Source: Lachnospiraceae bacterium UBA3850
Lineage (GTDB): Bacteria > Bacillota > Clostridia > Lachnospirales > Lachnospiraceae
Assembly (NCBI GenBank): GCA_002392655.1
Contig: DGHK01000009.1
Coordinates: forward strand, 39,440-103,439
Length of the DNA stretch: 64,000 nt
Reading direction: 5' to 3'
Part shown: piece after piece, positions 54,901 through 64,000 of the stretch
How positions within the stretch are numbered: the stretch's first letter is position 1
Layout: every line of letters begins with the position of its first letter
Notes under the pieces: model-generated
The model's database searches: none
Seen by the model: the letters and a program-made list of their open reading frames with translations, nothing else
Told to the model about the DNA's origin: nothing
Translations under genes and position numbers: made by a program

Positions 54901-54968
54901 AATGCTTTCGTGGTTAGTATAAACTATTTTATTGGTACATAAGTTAACAATTTATGGAGGTGCTACAC

Positions 54969-57917
54969 TTGTTTAACTCTATCAAAAAGGGGTTAAGTAT
55001 TGCTTTAGCGGGGGTTTTAGCAGTATCAACAATTTGTGTTTCAAGCTATGAAACACAAGCTGCAGAGGTTGGCGAGTACAACTATGCAAAGCTGCTTCAG
55101 GAGTCACTTTATTTTTACGACGCAAATATGTGTGGTAAGGATGTAGGCGAAAAGTCTGCATTTTCATGGAGAGATGACTGTCACACGTCTGACTTGGTTG
55201 TTATCGATGGACAGACAATTGATGTTAGTGGTGGATTTCATGATGCCGGCGATCATGGCAAGTTCGGTCTGCCACAGGCTTACTCAGCAACTATGCTGGG
55301 AATATCCTATTATGAATATAAGGATGCATATACCTATGCCGGTGCATCAGAGCATCTGAAAACCATTACAAATCATTTCTGTGAGTATTTTGAGAGATGT
55401 ACTGTACTGAACACAGATGGCTCAGTCAAATGTTTTGTTTACCAGGTTGGGGATTATACGGATCATAATTACTGGGGTGCTCCTGAAAATCAGACGGGAA
55501 GCAGACAGGTATTCTGTACATCTGATTCTAATACTGCAACAGACGAGGTGAGCGAAGCTGCATCAGCACTTACACTTCAGTATCTGAATTTTGGAGATAG
55601 TACTGCACTTAGCTATGCCCAAAAGCTTTTTGCATATGCAAAGAATCATAATAAAGAATGTGCTACAGAGGGTCTCTGGGATCCTGCAACAGGTGGATAC
55701 CTCTATAACTCAACCTCATGGGGAGATGACTATGCACTTGCTGCAGCACTTCTATATAAAGCCACGAATGATCAGTCTTATATGACTGAATTTAATAACG
55801 TTAAGAATCAGGGCCTTGGAAAGTATAACATCTGGGCCTGGTGCTCATGGGACGATGTCAGTGCCATAGCTGATTATTACGGAACCGGTTCGGCTTATTC
55901 CCTAAATGAATGTGCAAAGAATATGAAAAAATCTGATAATGGTTATAGCTGTCTCTTGGAGTGGGGAAGCTGCAGATATAACTGTAATACTCAGTTTCTG
56001 GGACTTCTCTATGACAAGGCTAATGGCAGCAGTACATACAAGGACTGGGCTACATTTCAGATGAATTATATCCTTGGAAATAATAATAACAACCAGTGCT
56101 TTGTTATAGGTTACAACGAGAATTCTCCACAGTATCCGCATCACAGGGCTGCATCTGCTTCAGGTGATGCAAACCAGATCTCACAAAACAAGAAGACTTT
56201 GCTCGGCGCCTTGGTTGGTGGACCTAAGGATGCAAATGGAACCTATACGGATAATCAGGGCGACTATCAGTGTAACGAGGTAGCACTAGACTATAATGCA
56301 GGACTCGTTTGTGCTGCAGCTGCGCTTTATCATGTATATAAGGATGATACAAGTGTTCCTAGTTCGCTTATGACTGCAGATGATATCGCTGATATAGATC
56401 TCAGATTTGATTATAATGACATTTTGGATGAATGTGATCATACCTGGAATGGCGGAGTTGTTACGAAGAATCCTACATGTACAGATAAGGGTATTAAAAC
56501 TTATACATGTACAAAGTGTGGAGAAACGAAGACAGAAGATATTGCTGCAAAAGGACATACACCGGTTACTGATAATGCGAAGGCTGCAAGCTGTACTGAG
56601 TCCGGACTTACAGAGGGAAGTCATTGCTCGGTTTGTAATGCAGTGATTAAGAGTCAGACGGTTATTCCGGCACTTGGTCATAATTACGTAAGTCAGGGTG
56701 GTAAAGAGGCGACTTGTACTGAAACCGGAAAAGAACCAGATAAGATCTGTTCAAGATGTAATGATAAGATTGAAGGAAAAGAAATTCCGGCAAAAGGGCA
56801 TTTGGAAGAAATAGTACCTGGATATCCGGCTACTACAACAACAACTGGACTTACTGACGGCAAACGTTGCTCTGTTTGTAAGACGGTTCTTCTTGAACAA
56901 GAAGTAATACCGATTGCTGCATGTGATCATAAGTGGAACGATGGAGAAATCACTGTTACACCGTCATGTACGTCGACAGGTGAAAAGCTTTTCACCTGCA
57001 CATTATGTGGTAATACAAGAACAGAACTGATAGATGCTACTGGTCATATACCTGAAAAGGATGATGCAGTAGCTGCGACTTGTACATCATCTGGATTGAC
57101 AGAAGGAAGCCACTGTTCAGTATGTAAAGCTATCTTGATTAAGCAGACGACTGTTCCGGCAAAAGGACATGTTCCTGTTACAGATCCTAGGGTTGAACCG
57201 ACTACTACGTCAGTAGGTTGGACAGTGGGAAGTCATTGTTCAGTATGTAATCAGATTCTGGTAGCACAAGAAGAAATTCCTATGCTTGAAAAAGAAAATG
57301 ACGAAACCGAGGAAGAAAACGAGAATAAGGAAAAAGATAAAGAAGAAGCTAAAGAAGAAGCTAAAGAAGAAAGTAAAGAAGATCCGAACGACTCTTCATC
57401 CGGTAATAAAAGTAAAGATAATCAGAATAGTAATGGAAATGAAAGTAGTAAAAACAGTAATGAAGCCGGCAAAGAAAAAACTGTAAAGTATTCAAATGAA
57501 TGGATAAATGGTAAGTGGTATAACGAAGACGGTACCCAGACCTATACAGGAGTACTTACCTGGAAGGTAAATTCAACAGGCTGGTGGGTAGAAGATACCG
57601 ACGGCTGGTATCCGACAGATCAGTGGCAGAAGATAGACGGCATCTGGTACTACTTCAAACCGGACGGCTATATGGCTGCAAATGAGTACTATAAAGGTTA
57701 CTGGTTTAATGCTGATGGTTCTTGGGATTCTCAGTATCTCCTCAGCTGGAAGGTGAACTCAACAGGCTGGTGGGTAGAAGATATATCCGGATGGTGGCCA
57801 TCCGGCACATGGCTTAAAATTAACGGCTACTGGTATTACTTCAACGCAAGTGGATATATGGTTACAAGCTGCTATATCGATGGTTACTGGATAGGCTCTG
57901 ACGGAGTATGCTATTAA
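54969..57917 (+). CDS. Secreted GH9 cellulase with Cys-rich repeats and wall-binding module
   Basis: A 982-residue surface enzyme. Signal peptide about 1-32 (ending TQAAE); a glycoside hydrolase family 9 domain (about 33-470) has D92 and D95 in DAGDHGKFGLP (base), PHHRAAS and E437 in CNEVALDYNAG (acid), so it should be active on beta-1,4- or mixed-linkage glucan. Then come about six Cys-rich units (about 488-774) of the type CTKCGE/HCSVCN with TxGH and TEGSHC, a Glu/Lys spacer (774-839) and four wall-binding half-repeats. TTG at 54969 is preferred, with GGAGGTG just upstream; an ATG at 54954 contains that site. Wall attachment suggests degradation of glucans at the cell surface. Confidence 0.93.
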   Translation: MFNSIKKGLSIALAGVLAVSTICVSSYETQAAEVGEYNYAKLLQESLYFYDANMCGKDVGEKSAFSWRDDCHTSDLVVIDGQTIDVSGGFHDAGDHGKFGLPQAYSATMLGISYYEYKDAYTYAGASEHLKTITNHFCEYFERCTVLNTDGSVKCFVYQVGDYTDHNYWGAPENQTGSRQVFCTSDSNTATDEVSEAASALTLQYLNFGDSTALSYAQKLFAYAKNHNKECATEGLWDPATGGYLYNSTSWGDDYALAAALLYKATNDQSYMTEFNNVKNQGLGKYNIWAWCSWDDVSAIADYYGTGSAYSLNECAKNMKKSDNGYSCLLEWGSCRYNCNTQFLGLLYDKANGSSTYKDWATFQMNYILGNNNNNQCFVIGYNENSPQYPHHRAASASGDANQISQNKKTLLGALVGGPKDANGTYTDNQGDYQCNEVALDYNAGLVCAAAALYHVYKDDTSVPSSLMTADDIADIDLRFDYNDILDECDHTWNGGVVTKNPTCTDKGIKTYTCTKCGETKTEDIAAKGHTPVTDNAKAASCTESGLTEGSHCSVCNAVIKSQTVIPALGHNYVSQGGKEATCTETGKEPDKICSRCNDKIEGKEIPAKGHLEEIVPGYPATTTTTGLTDGKRCSVCKTVLLEQEVIPIAACDHKWNDGEITVTPSCTSTGEKLFTCTLCGNTRTELIDATGHIPEKDDAVAATCTSSGLTEGSHCSVCKAILIKQTTVPAKGHVPVTDPRVEPTTTSVGWTVGSHCSVCNQILVAQEEIPMLEKENDETEEENENKEKDKEEAKEEAKEESKEDPNDSSSGNKSKDNQNSNGNESSKNSNEAGKEKTVKYSNEWINGKWYNEDGTQTYTGVLTWKVNSTGWWVEDTDGWYPTDQWQKIDGIWYYFKPDGYMAANEYYKGYWFNADGSWDSQYLLSWKVNSTGWWVEDISGWWPSGTWLKINGYWYYFNASGYMVTSCYIDGYWIGSDGVCY

Positions 57918-57955
57918 ATAAATAACGAAGTTATATAATAAAAGGAGACTATAAT

Positions 57956-60913
57956 TTGAAGGATTTTAAAGACAGAAATGAAAGAACAGTTGATGAGATA
58001 AAAGAAGGGATAAATGGACTTGGTTCATACGATATCGTTAAGGTTAACGATCTTCCTGAGCTTAACGGTGTTGGCTTTGTTCTTAGTCATAAAAAATCAA
58101 AAGCAAGACTTTCTGTTGTTATTAATGATGATGATAACAAGGTTTTTGCCATTGGCTTTAGAACACCACCGACAAACTCAAAGGGTATTCAGCATATAGT
58201 TGAGCATACCGTACTATGTGGATCAAAGAAATATCCGCCAAAGGATCCTTTTATAGAGTTAGCTAAGGGTTCACTCAATACATTTCTGAATGCTATGACA
58301 TTTAGCGATAAAACTGTATATCCTATAGCCAGCTGTAATGATAAGGATTTCAGAAATCTCATGGATGTTTATCTTGATGCTGTATTTAATCCAAATATCT
58401 ATTTAAGAGAAGAGATATTCAAGCAGGAGGGATGGCATTATGAACTCGCCGACAGAGATAGTGATCTGATTATAAATGGCGTTGTATATAATGAGATGCG
58501 TGGTGTTTATTCATCTCCTGATTCTGTTCTTGCGGATCTTGTTAATAAGAAAATGTTCCCTGACAGCTCATATGGCGTTGACTCAGGTGGTAATCCTGAT
58601 ATAATTCCTGAACTTTCAAGAGAAGAGTATCTTGATTATCATAAAAACTATTATCATCCTTCAAACAGTTACATATACCTCTACGGTATGCTTGATATCG
58701 TTGAGCAGCTCCGGTATCTCGATGAACAGTATCTGAAGGACTATGATTATTTATATGTGCCTTCAGAGATAAAGCTTCAGGAGAGCTTCGATAAGCCAAT
58801 CAGCTTCGTTGGTGGCTATTCTGCTGCAGAGGGTGATGATCTCGAGAAGAGCAGTATCCTTAGCTACAATGTTGTTACAGGCAGAAGCTCGGATAAGGTA
58901 AATGCATTAGCTATGGATATTCTTCAATATGTACTTGTTAATGCACCGGGTGCTCCTCTTAAGAAAAAGATCGTTGATTCGGGAATATGCTCTGATGTTG
59001 AATGTCAGTTCGATAATTCTATGCTTCAGCCACTTTTCTCGATAGTTGCAAGAGATGCTGCAACTAAAGACCTTGATACCTTTAAGGATATAATTGAAGG
59101 TGAACTTCGAGGATATGTTGAAAATGGCCTTGATAGAGAATCTATTGAGGCTGCATTAAACAGATTTGAATTCAGATATAAGGAGGCTGCTACAGGAAGA
59201 TATCCTAAGGGACTTACCTATGGAATAGGTGATTTCGAAGGTTGGCTTTATGATGATGATAAAGCACAAAGTACATTTGAGATGCAGAGTGTTTATGATA
59301 CTCTGAGAAAGGGTCTTGCTGAGGGCTTCTTTGAGAAGCAGATAGAAGAAAAGCTTCTTGATAATAATCACAAGTCTTTCGTCGCAGTAGAGCCTGTTGT
59401 TGGACTGAATGATAAGAAGGATGCAGAGCTTGCAGAAAAGCTTAAAGCATATAAGGAAAGCCTTACTGACGAAGAAAAGGATGCGCTTATAGCCGATACA
59501 AAGCATCTTAAGGATTATCAGTCTGAGCCTTCTACTCAGGAAGAGCTTGAGACAATACCTCTTCTAAGCAGAAATGATATAAACCCTCAGTCAAAGAATA
59601 CTGTTAATAGAGAAACGCTCGTATCAGGTGCAAAAGTTATTGCACACGATATCTTTACTAATGGAATAGCTTATGTAGATTTCAATTTTTGCCTGAATGA
59701 TTTTGAATTTGAAGAGCTTGGAAAGCTTGAGCTTCTTGTTGAACTTCTTAAGTACGTTGATACAGATAAATACTCTTATGGAGAACTTAGAAAGAAGATA
59801 GATCTTAAGACCGGCGGAATAGTGTTCAGTCTCGGATGCATGAATAAAAAAGATGGTAATTTCTTTACATATGTAAAATGCCAGCTTAAGACATTTGATG
59901 GTCAGCTTGATGCGGGTGTAGAGCTTGTAAAGGATATAATTACTACTTCGCATATCACCGATAAAAAGAGAATTAAAGAGGTTGTTTCTGAGATTAAGTC
60001 ATCCGGCAAGATATCCCTTGTTGAGGGTGGTCATATGACTACCAGAATGAGAGCTGCATCCTATATAGATCCTGTTGGTAAGATAATGGATAATGTAGAT
60101 GGTGTTGACTTCTATAGATATATCAATTATCTGGATACTCATTTTGATGAGGAATATGACGGATTAGCATCAGATCTGTCTCGTCTTTACAAGAAGATAT
60201 TCCGCAAGAGTGGTATTATTATTTCTTATACATCAGATAAGGGTGATGATCAGCTGAAGGAACCTATCGCTTCACTTATGAGTGGTCTTAGTGACGTTGC
60301 TTTCGAAGATAAGAAGATGCAGGTTCCTCTTGAAAAGAAAAATGAAGGCTTTAAGACAGGTTCAAAGGTACAGTATGTTGCTATAGCGTCAGACTTCACA
60401 AAGCATGGACTTGAGTATAACGGATGTCTCAATGTTCTCAGAGTCATTATGTCCTATGATTATTTATGGACAAATGTAAGAGTGCTCGGTGGCGCTTATG
60501 GAGCAATGTGTGACTTTAACCGTTTTGGAATAAGCTATTTTACTTCTTACAGGGATCCTAAGCTTAAGGAAACATATGATGTATATAGAAAAGCGGCGAA
60601 ATATGTTGAGGATTTTGACTGCTCAGAAAGAGATATGACTAAGTATATAATCGGTACTATATCAAATGTTGATATGCCGCTTACACCGGCTATGCTTGGG
60701 GCATTCTCCTTTAGCATGTATATGTCGGGAATTACAGATGAAGAAAGACAGAAGTCCAGAGAACAGATACTTTCTGCAACTCCTGCTGACATAAGAGCAC
60801 TCGCTCCTTATGTTAAGGTACTTTCTGAAAGTGATGCAATCTGTACTGTTGGTGGAGAAGAAAAGTTAAATGAGTCAAGAGATATATTCAAGTCAATCGA
60901 AAACTTCTACTAA
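57956..60913 (+). CDS. M16C-family zinc metallopeptidase (presequence protease-like)
   Basis: A 985-residue two-half peptidase of the insulinase class. The inverted zinc motif HxxEH is HIVEH (H80, E83, H84), with the third ligand expected in VVYNEMRGVYSS. The second half is the inactive partner domain, typical of M16C enzymes such as PreP and the bacterial relatives that clear small peptides; no signal peptide, so cytosolic. The start is TTG at 57956 after AAAGGAG. Its end overlaps era by 44 bases, which couples the two genes. Confidence 0.93.
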   Translation: MKDFKDRNERTVDEIKEGINGLGSYDIVKVNDLPELNGVGFVLSHKKSKARLSVVINDDDNKVFAIGFRTPPTNSKGIQHIVEHTVLCGSKKYPPKDPFIELAKGSLNTFLNAMTFSDKTVYPIASCNDKDFRNLMDVYLDAVFNPNIYLREEIFKQEGWHYELADRDSDLIINGVVYNEMRGVYSSPDSVLADLVNKKMFPDSSYGVDSGGNPDIIPELSREEYLDYHKNYYHPSNSYIYLYGMLDIVEQLRYLDEQYLKDYDYLYVPSEIKLQESFDKPISFVGGYSAAEGDDLEKSSILSYNVVTGRSSDKVNALAMDILQYVLVNAPGAPLKKKIVDSGICSDVECQFDNSMLQPLFSIVARDAATKDLDTFKDIIEGELRGYVENGLDRESIEAALNRFEFRYKEAATGRYPKGLTYGIGDFEGWLYDDDKAQSTFEMQSVYDTLRKGLAEGFFEKQIEEKLLDNNHKSFVAVEPVVGLNDKKDAELAEKLKAYKESLTDEEKDALIADTKHLKDYQSEPSTQEELETIPLLSRNDINPQSKNTVNRETLVSGAKVIAHDIFTNGIAYVDFNFCLNDFEFEELGKLELLVELLKYVDTDKYSYGELRKKIDLKTGGIVFSLGCMNKKDGNFFTYVKCQLKTFDGQLDAGVELVKDIITTSHITDKKRIKEVVSEIKSSGKISLVEGGHMTTRMRAASYIDPVGKIMDNVDGVDFYRYINYLDTHFDEEYDGLASDLSRLYKKIFRKSGIIISYTSDKGDDQLKEPIASLMSGLSDVAFEDKKMQVPLEKKNEGFKTGSKVQYVAIASDFTKHGLEYNGCLNVLRVIMSYDYLWTNVRVLGGAYGAMCDFNRFGISYFTSYRDPKLKETYDVYRKAAKYVEDFDCSERDMTKYIIGTISNVDMPLTPAMLGAFSFSMYMSGITDEERQKSREQILSATPADIRALAPYVKVLSESDAICTVGGEEKLNESRDIFKSIENFY

Positions 60914-61862
60914 GCCTTTTAAGTCAGGCTTTGTTTCAATTCTTGGACGTCCGAATGTTGGAAAGTCGACGCTTATGAATCATCTGATCGGCATGAAGAT
61001 TGCAGCAGTTAGTAAACGTGCACAGACTACAAGGAAGAGGATTCAGACAGTTTATACAGATGAAAGGGGGCAGATAGTATTTCTGGACACTCCCGGAATC
61101 AACCGAGCAGAGACAAAGCTTGGCGAATATATGCTGGATGCGGCAACGGATACGCTTAAAACCTGTGACCTGATTATGTGGATAGTTGAACCAACTACAT
61201 TTATAGGTGCCGGTGAGAGACATATAATCGAACTGATCGGTAAGGCTGTTGAAAAGGAAGATATACCTGTGCTTCTTGTTATCAATAAAACAGATACTCT
61301 TTTTGATGAAAAAGAAGATGCCGATGAAGACACTGATAGTCAGTTAGTTAAGATTATGGATACATATAAGTCTACCTTTGGCGAGATAACAGGACAGGTC
61401 TTCACAGATATTATTACGGTTTCAGCTACAGAAGGTCAGGGACTTGATGTTCTGATGGATTGTATATACAGGCTGCTCCCGGAAGGTCCTATGTATTTTG
61501 ATGAGGATCAGATCACTGATGAGACTGAAAGAGAGATAGCTGCTGAGTTTATAAGAGAGAAATGTCTGAGAAATCTTGATAAAGAGATACCTCATGGTAT
61601 AGCTGTCATAATAGATAAGATGCGAACCAGACCTGATGGCTCAATAGTTGATATAGAGGCAACTATTATCTGTGAAAAGGAGAGCCATAAGGGTATTATT
61701 ATAGGAAAGAACGGATCAAAGCTTAAACGTATTGGTACAGAAGCGAGACGCAGTATAGAAGAAATGCTGGAGACTAAGGTCAATCTGAAGCTTTGGGTCA
61801 AGGTCAGACCTGACTGGAGAAATAAGACTTCTTATATGTCTGAATACGGATATAAAAAGTAG
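60870..61862 (+). CDS. era: Ribosome-assembly GTPase Era
   Basis: A 330-residue GTPase that helps mature 16S rRNA and 30S subunits. G1 is GRPNVGKST, G3 is DTPG (FLDTPGINRAE), G4 is NKTD, and the C-terminal KH RNA-binding domain has KGIIIGKNGSKLKRIGTEAR. The length is slightly above the usual 300 because of an N-terminal lead of about 18 residues and an acidic insertion (DEKEDADEDTDSQ). It sits between the M16C gene and recO; era-recO is a common order in Firmicutes. Confidence 0.96.
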   Translation: MSQEIYSSQSKTSTKPFKSGFVSILGRPNVGKSTLMNHLIGMKIAAVSKRAQTTRKRIQTVYTDERGQIVFLDTPGINRAETKLGEYMLDAATDTLKTCDLIMWIVEPTTFIGAGERHIIELIGKAVEKEDIPVLLVINKTDTLFDEKEDADEDTDSQLVKIMDTYKSTFGEITGQVFTDIITVSATEGQGLDVLMDCIYRLLPEGPMYFDEDQITDETEREIAAEFIREKCLRNLDKEIPHGIAVIIDKMRTRPDGSIVDIEATIICEKESHKGIIIGKNGSKLKRIGTEARRSIEEMLETKVNLKLWVKVRPDWRNKTSYMSEYGYKK

Positions 61863-61884
61863 TTTATATATAAGGATGCAAATA

Positions 61885-62628
61885 ATGAACGAGACTATTA
61901 CTGTTCAGGGTATCGTTCTTGATACTTCATTACTTAAAGAATATGATAAAAGACTGGTTATCCTCAGCGCCGAGCTCGGGAGGATAACCGTTTTTGCTAA
62001 CGGGGCAAGAAAAAAGAATTCGCCTCTTACTGCTGTGAGCCAGAAGTTTGTTATGGGAAGCTTTATACTTAGACCCAGTCGTACATCGTATACACTTGTC
62101 AGTGCCGATGTGAAGGAGACATTTATTGATCTGTCTTATGATTTAGAAAAGATGTCTTATGCTTCTTATGCTTGTGAACTGACTGGTTATTTTACGCAGG
62201 ATGGAATTGGGGCAAAGGATGAGCTTAATCTGTTGTATGTTACATTTCGTGCAATCCTTGCAGAAAGGATGTCTTTAAAGCTTATAAGGTCTGTTTTTAT
62301 CTGTAAGCTTCTAGATATAGAAGGTCTTGGACTTGAGATGTCGAGGTGTGTAAGGTGCGGAGTAGAGTCCAATCTTCATCATATAAGTCTGGAAGAAGGC
62401 GGACTTATAGCTGACGCTGTCTGCAGTAAGGCAAAAAATCCTTTATATATAACTGATGATGCTATATATGCTCTTAGATTTATTCTTAGTCGTGACATAG
62501 CTGCACTCTACAGTTTTGACATATCGATAAATACGTGCGATGAAATAGAATCTCTTATGGATGAATATCTGAAACTGCACGCAGATAGACATTTCAAATC
62601 GCTTGATATTCTAAATACTTTGTTGTAA
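61885..62628 (+). CDS. recO: DNA repair protein RecO
   Basis: A 247-residue recombination mediator that loads RecA with RecF and RecR. The N-terminal OB fold begins TITVQGIVLDTSLLKEYDKRLVILSAELGRITVFANGARKKNS, the family signature, and a CxxC (SRCVRCG) forms part of the zinc site in the C-terminal half. The length is normal. ATG at 61885 is chosen, with AAGGA eight bases upstream; ATG at 61876 would overlap that site. It follows era by 22 bp. Confidence 0.95.
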   Translation: MNETITVQGIVLDTSLLKEYDKRLVILSAELGRITVFANGARKKNSPLTAVSQKFVMGSFILRPSRTSYTLVSADVKETFIDLSYDLEKMSYASYACELTGYFTQDGIGAKDELNLLYVTFRAILAERMSLKLIRSVFICKLLDIEGLGLEMSRCVRCGVESNLHHISLEEGGLIADAVCSKAKNPLYITDDAIYALRFILSRDIAALYSFDISINTCDEIESLMDEYLKLHADRHFKSLDILNTLL

Positions 62629-62680
62629 AATGGAGTGGTTTTATGTGGGGGAGTAAGCATATATTAAAAGGATGATGATA

Positions 62681-63472
62681 ATGCTGTTAAAAAGTAAAAG
62701 TAAAAAGAAATTAATCAGTCTTGTGATGGCACTTACGATGGTTGTTTCATTTGCAGGCTGTGGAAAGCATAATAAGGAGATAAAGCCCGCAAATGGTGTA
62801 ACCATAATCGGTGATATATCTGAGAATACGGTAAAGCTCAGTCCAAATGGTATAGTTACCGAGATTTCCTGTCAGGATTACACTGATGCAGGTACAGATC
62901 TGAAAGGGCTTAAGGATTATATAGATAAACAGATCGAGGATTATAATGATAGTAAGGGTTCAACGAAGATAACTCTTGTCGAGTATATCGAGGATGATAA
63001 GTCAGCGAAGGTTGCTCTTCAGTATACTGATTTTGAAGCATATGCTGATTTCAACAAGATCGATACTGAGCTTATCCCATACGATCCTCAGAGGGTTGTT
63101 GATATGGTTGCAGAAGAGATGAAAGCTGAGGTCAAGCAGCCTGTGATCGATACAGCAAATGTAAATCTTGAGGAGCTTGCTGAGGCCGGCTATGATATCG
63201 AGGATCTCGAGAATGGAGTACTCGGCGGAGAGGTAAGTGAAGCATCTGCTACTGACGCAGCCACACTCACAGATGCAATCGGAAACAACATAGTAAAGGC
63301 TGAGGAGATTGATCCTACTAATTGTATGATGCTCATAACAAGTGAGAATATAAATTACAGTATAAACAGCGGAAGAGTTCTGTACTACAATTCAAAAGCC
63401 GTATATATTAATGAGAATACTGTTCTTTCTACAGGGCAGGGAAAAGCAGTTATTGTATTTACATTTAATTAA
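62681..63472 (+). CDS. Putative lipoprotein of unknown function
   Basis: A 263-residue protein with a basic start (KSKSKKK), a hydrophobic helix (LISLVMALTMVVSF) and a lipobox-like FAGC, so the mature protein probably begins at the Cys (residue 21) and is lipid-anchored outside the membrane. The body is acidic, mixed alpha/beta, with no recognised domain; a low-complexity Glu/Ala/Thr stretch lies around 190-205. ATG at 62681 follows AAAAGG by nine bases; ATGs at 62672 and 62675 overlap that site. Confidence 0.75.
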   Translation: MLLKSKSKKKLISLVMALTMVVSFAGCGKHNKEIKPANGVTIIGDISENTVKLSPNGIVTEISCQDYTDAGTDLKGLKDYIDKQIEDYNDSKGSTKITLVEYIEDDKSAKVALQYTDFEAYADFNKIDTELIPYDPQRVVDMVAEEMKAEVKQPVIDTANVNLEELAEAGYDIEDLENGVLGGEVSEASATDAATLTDAIGNNIVKAEEIDPTNCMMLITSENINYSINSGRVLYYNSKAVYINENTVLSTGQGKAVIVFTFN

Positions 63473-63525
63473 AGAGAGAGAATTATATTAAAGAAAGAAT
63501 TTAGATATAGTAAGGAGATTTGCAG

Positions 63526-64000
63526 ATGGATAAAGCAGAGAAAACTATGGAGAAGATCATCTCACTGGCAAAAACAAGAGGATTTGTATATCCTGGTTCA
63601 GAGATCTATGGAGGTCTTGCCAATACCTGGGACTACGGAAATCTCGGTGTTGAGCTGAAGAATAATGTAAAGAAGGCATGGTGGAAGAAGTTTATCCAGG
63701 AATGTCCTTACAATGTTGGTGTTGATACAGCTATCCTTATGAACCCACAGACTTGGGTTGCATCAGGACATCTCGGAAGCTTTTCAGATCCTCTTATGGA
63801 TTGTAAGGAGTGTCATGAGAGATTCAGAGCTGATCAGGTTATCGAAAGTTTTGCAGCGGAGAACGGTATCACACTCGAGTCTTCTGTAGACGGCTGGTCA
63901 AATGAAGAGATGGAGAAGTTCATCGAGGAGCATAATGTTCCTTGTCCATCATGTGGAAAGCATAACTTCACAGGAATCCGTCAGTTTAACCTGATGTTCA
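63526..64000 (+). CDS. glyQS: Glycyl-tRNA synthetase, N-terminal part (runs off window)
   Basis: The first 158 residues of a class II alpha-2 type GlyRS. The start MDKAEKTMEKIISLAKTRGFVYPGSEIYGG and the class II motif region WDYGNLGVELKNNVKKAWW are typical, as are MNPQTWVASGHLGSFSDPLMDCKECHERFRADQ and the second CPSCG cysteine pair of the single-chain enzyme. The frame stays open to the last base. TAAGGAG precedes the ATG. Confidence 0.95.
   Translation, partial: MDKAEKTMEKIISLAKTRGFVYPGSEIYGGLANTWDYGNLGVELKNNVKKAWWKKFIQECPYNVGVDTAILMNPQTWVASGHLGSFSDPLMDCKECHERFRADQVIESFAAENGITLESSVDGWSNEEMEKFIEEHNVPCPSCGKHNFTGIRQFNLMF

Noticed and set aside
54954..54968. ATG start of the GH9 gene at 54954
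   Set aside because: The ATG overlaps the GGAGGTG ribosome site that is ideally placed for the TTG at 54969, after which a normal signal peptide begins.

Overview
The window is about 40% G+C, densely coded, and fits a Firmicutes chromosome of the family Lachnospiraceae. The evidence for this is a 49-residue membrane protein and a DUF5688-type protein of kinds known mainly from that family, the cysS-mrnC-rlmB-sigH cluster typical of Clostridia, a CIRCE-controlled groESL operon, two-metal-type GlyRS, GlnRS, and surface proteins ending in tryptophan-rich cell-wall (choline-binding-like) repeats. A Coprococcus eutactus-like gut commensal would fit (GH9 glucanase plus such repeats), but the species is inference.

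Layout. 1-5.4 kb: end of hisC, a DUF5688-type gene, a cold-shock protein, a TetR regulator, a lone receiver protein, rarA with a small membrane protein, and a SEC-C protein. 5.4-13.5 kb: a UvrD-like helicase followed without a gap by a heterodimeric ABC exporter pair, then argD and an M18 aminopeptidase. 13.5-21.5 kb: a 1415-residue hybrid sensor whose H-box histidine is Asn, then a 1245-residue Gly/Asp-rich surface protein. 21.8-27.1 kb: a pantothenate/CoA block (panG-panB-panC-panD-coaBC), pyrE and the 49-residue protein. 27.2-27.7 kb: tRNA-Gly and a striking array of perfect mini-hairpins among scrambled tRNA pieces. 27.8-37 kb: an LtaS-like sulfatase, typA, pncB, an FHA protein, argH (the only minus-strand gene) and a transglutaminase. 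37.2-44.3 kb: htpG with a long acidic linker, cysK, cysS-mrnC-rlmB-sigH and tRNA-Thr. 44.3-50.7 kb: a membrane-anchored acidic protein, glnS, an OGG-like glycosylase and groESL. 50.7-58 kb: an accessory stretch with hairpins, a truncated wall-binding gene end, tandem repeats, a second copy of a 180-bp three-unit inverted-repeat module, and two wall-binding surface proteins (one a GH9 cellulase) flanking cdd. 58-64 kb: an M16C protease, era, recO, a lipoprotein and the start of glyQS.

How it works together. Most of the window is housekeeping: CoA precursors, arginine, pyrimidine and NAD metabolism, tRNA charging, chaperones and DNA repair. The adaptive layer is a cell-surface polysaccharide programme: three proteins share a near-identical C-terminal wall-binding module, and the large propeller sensor may monitor the surface or its substrates. 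No CRISPR array, prophage, transposase or obvious defence island was recognised. The most unusual signals are non-coding: the mini-hairpin array, the duplicated inverted-repeat module, and tandem duplications running across gene ends.
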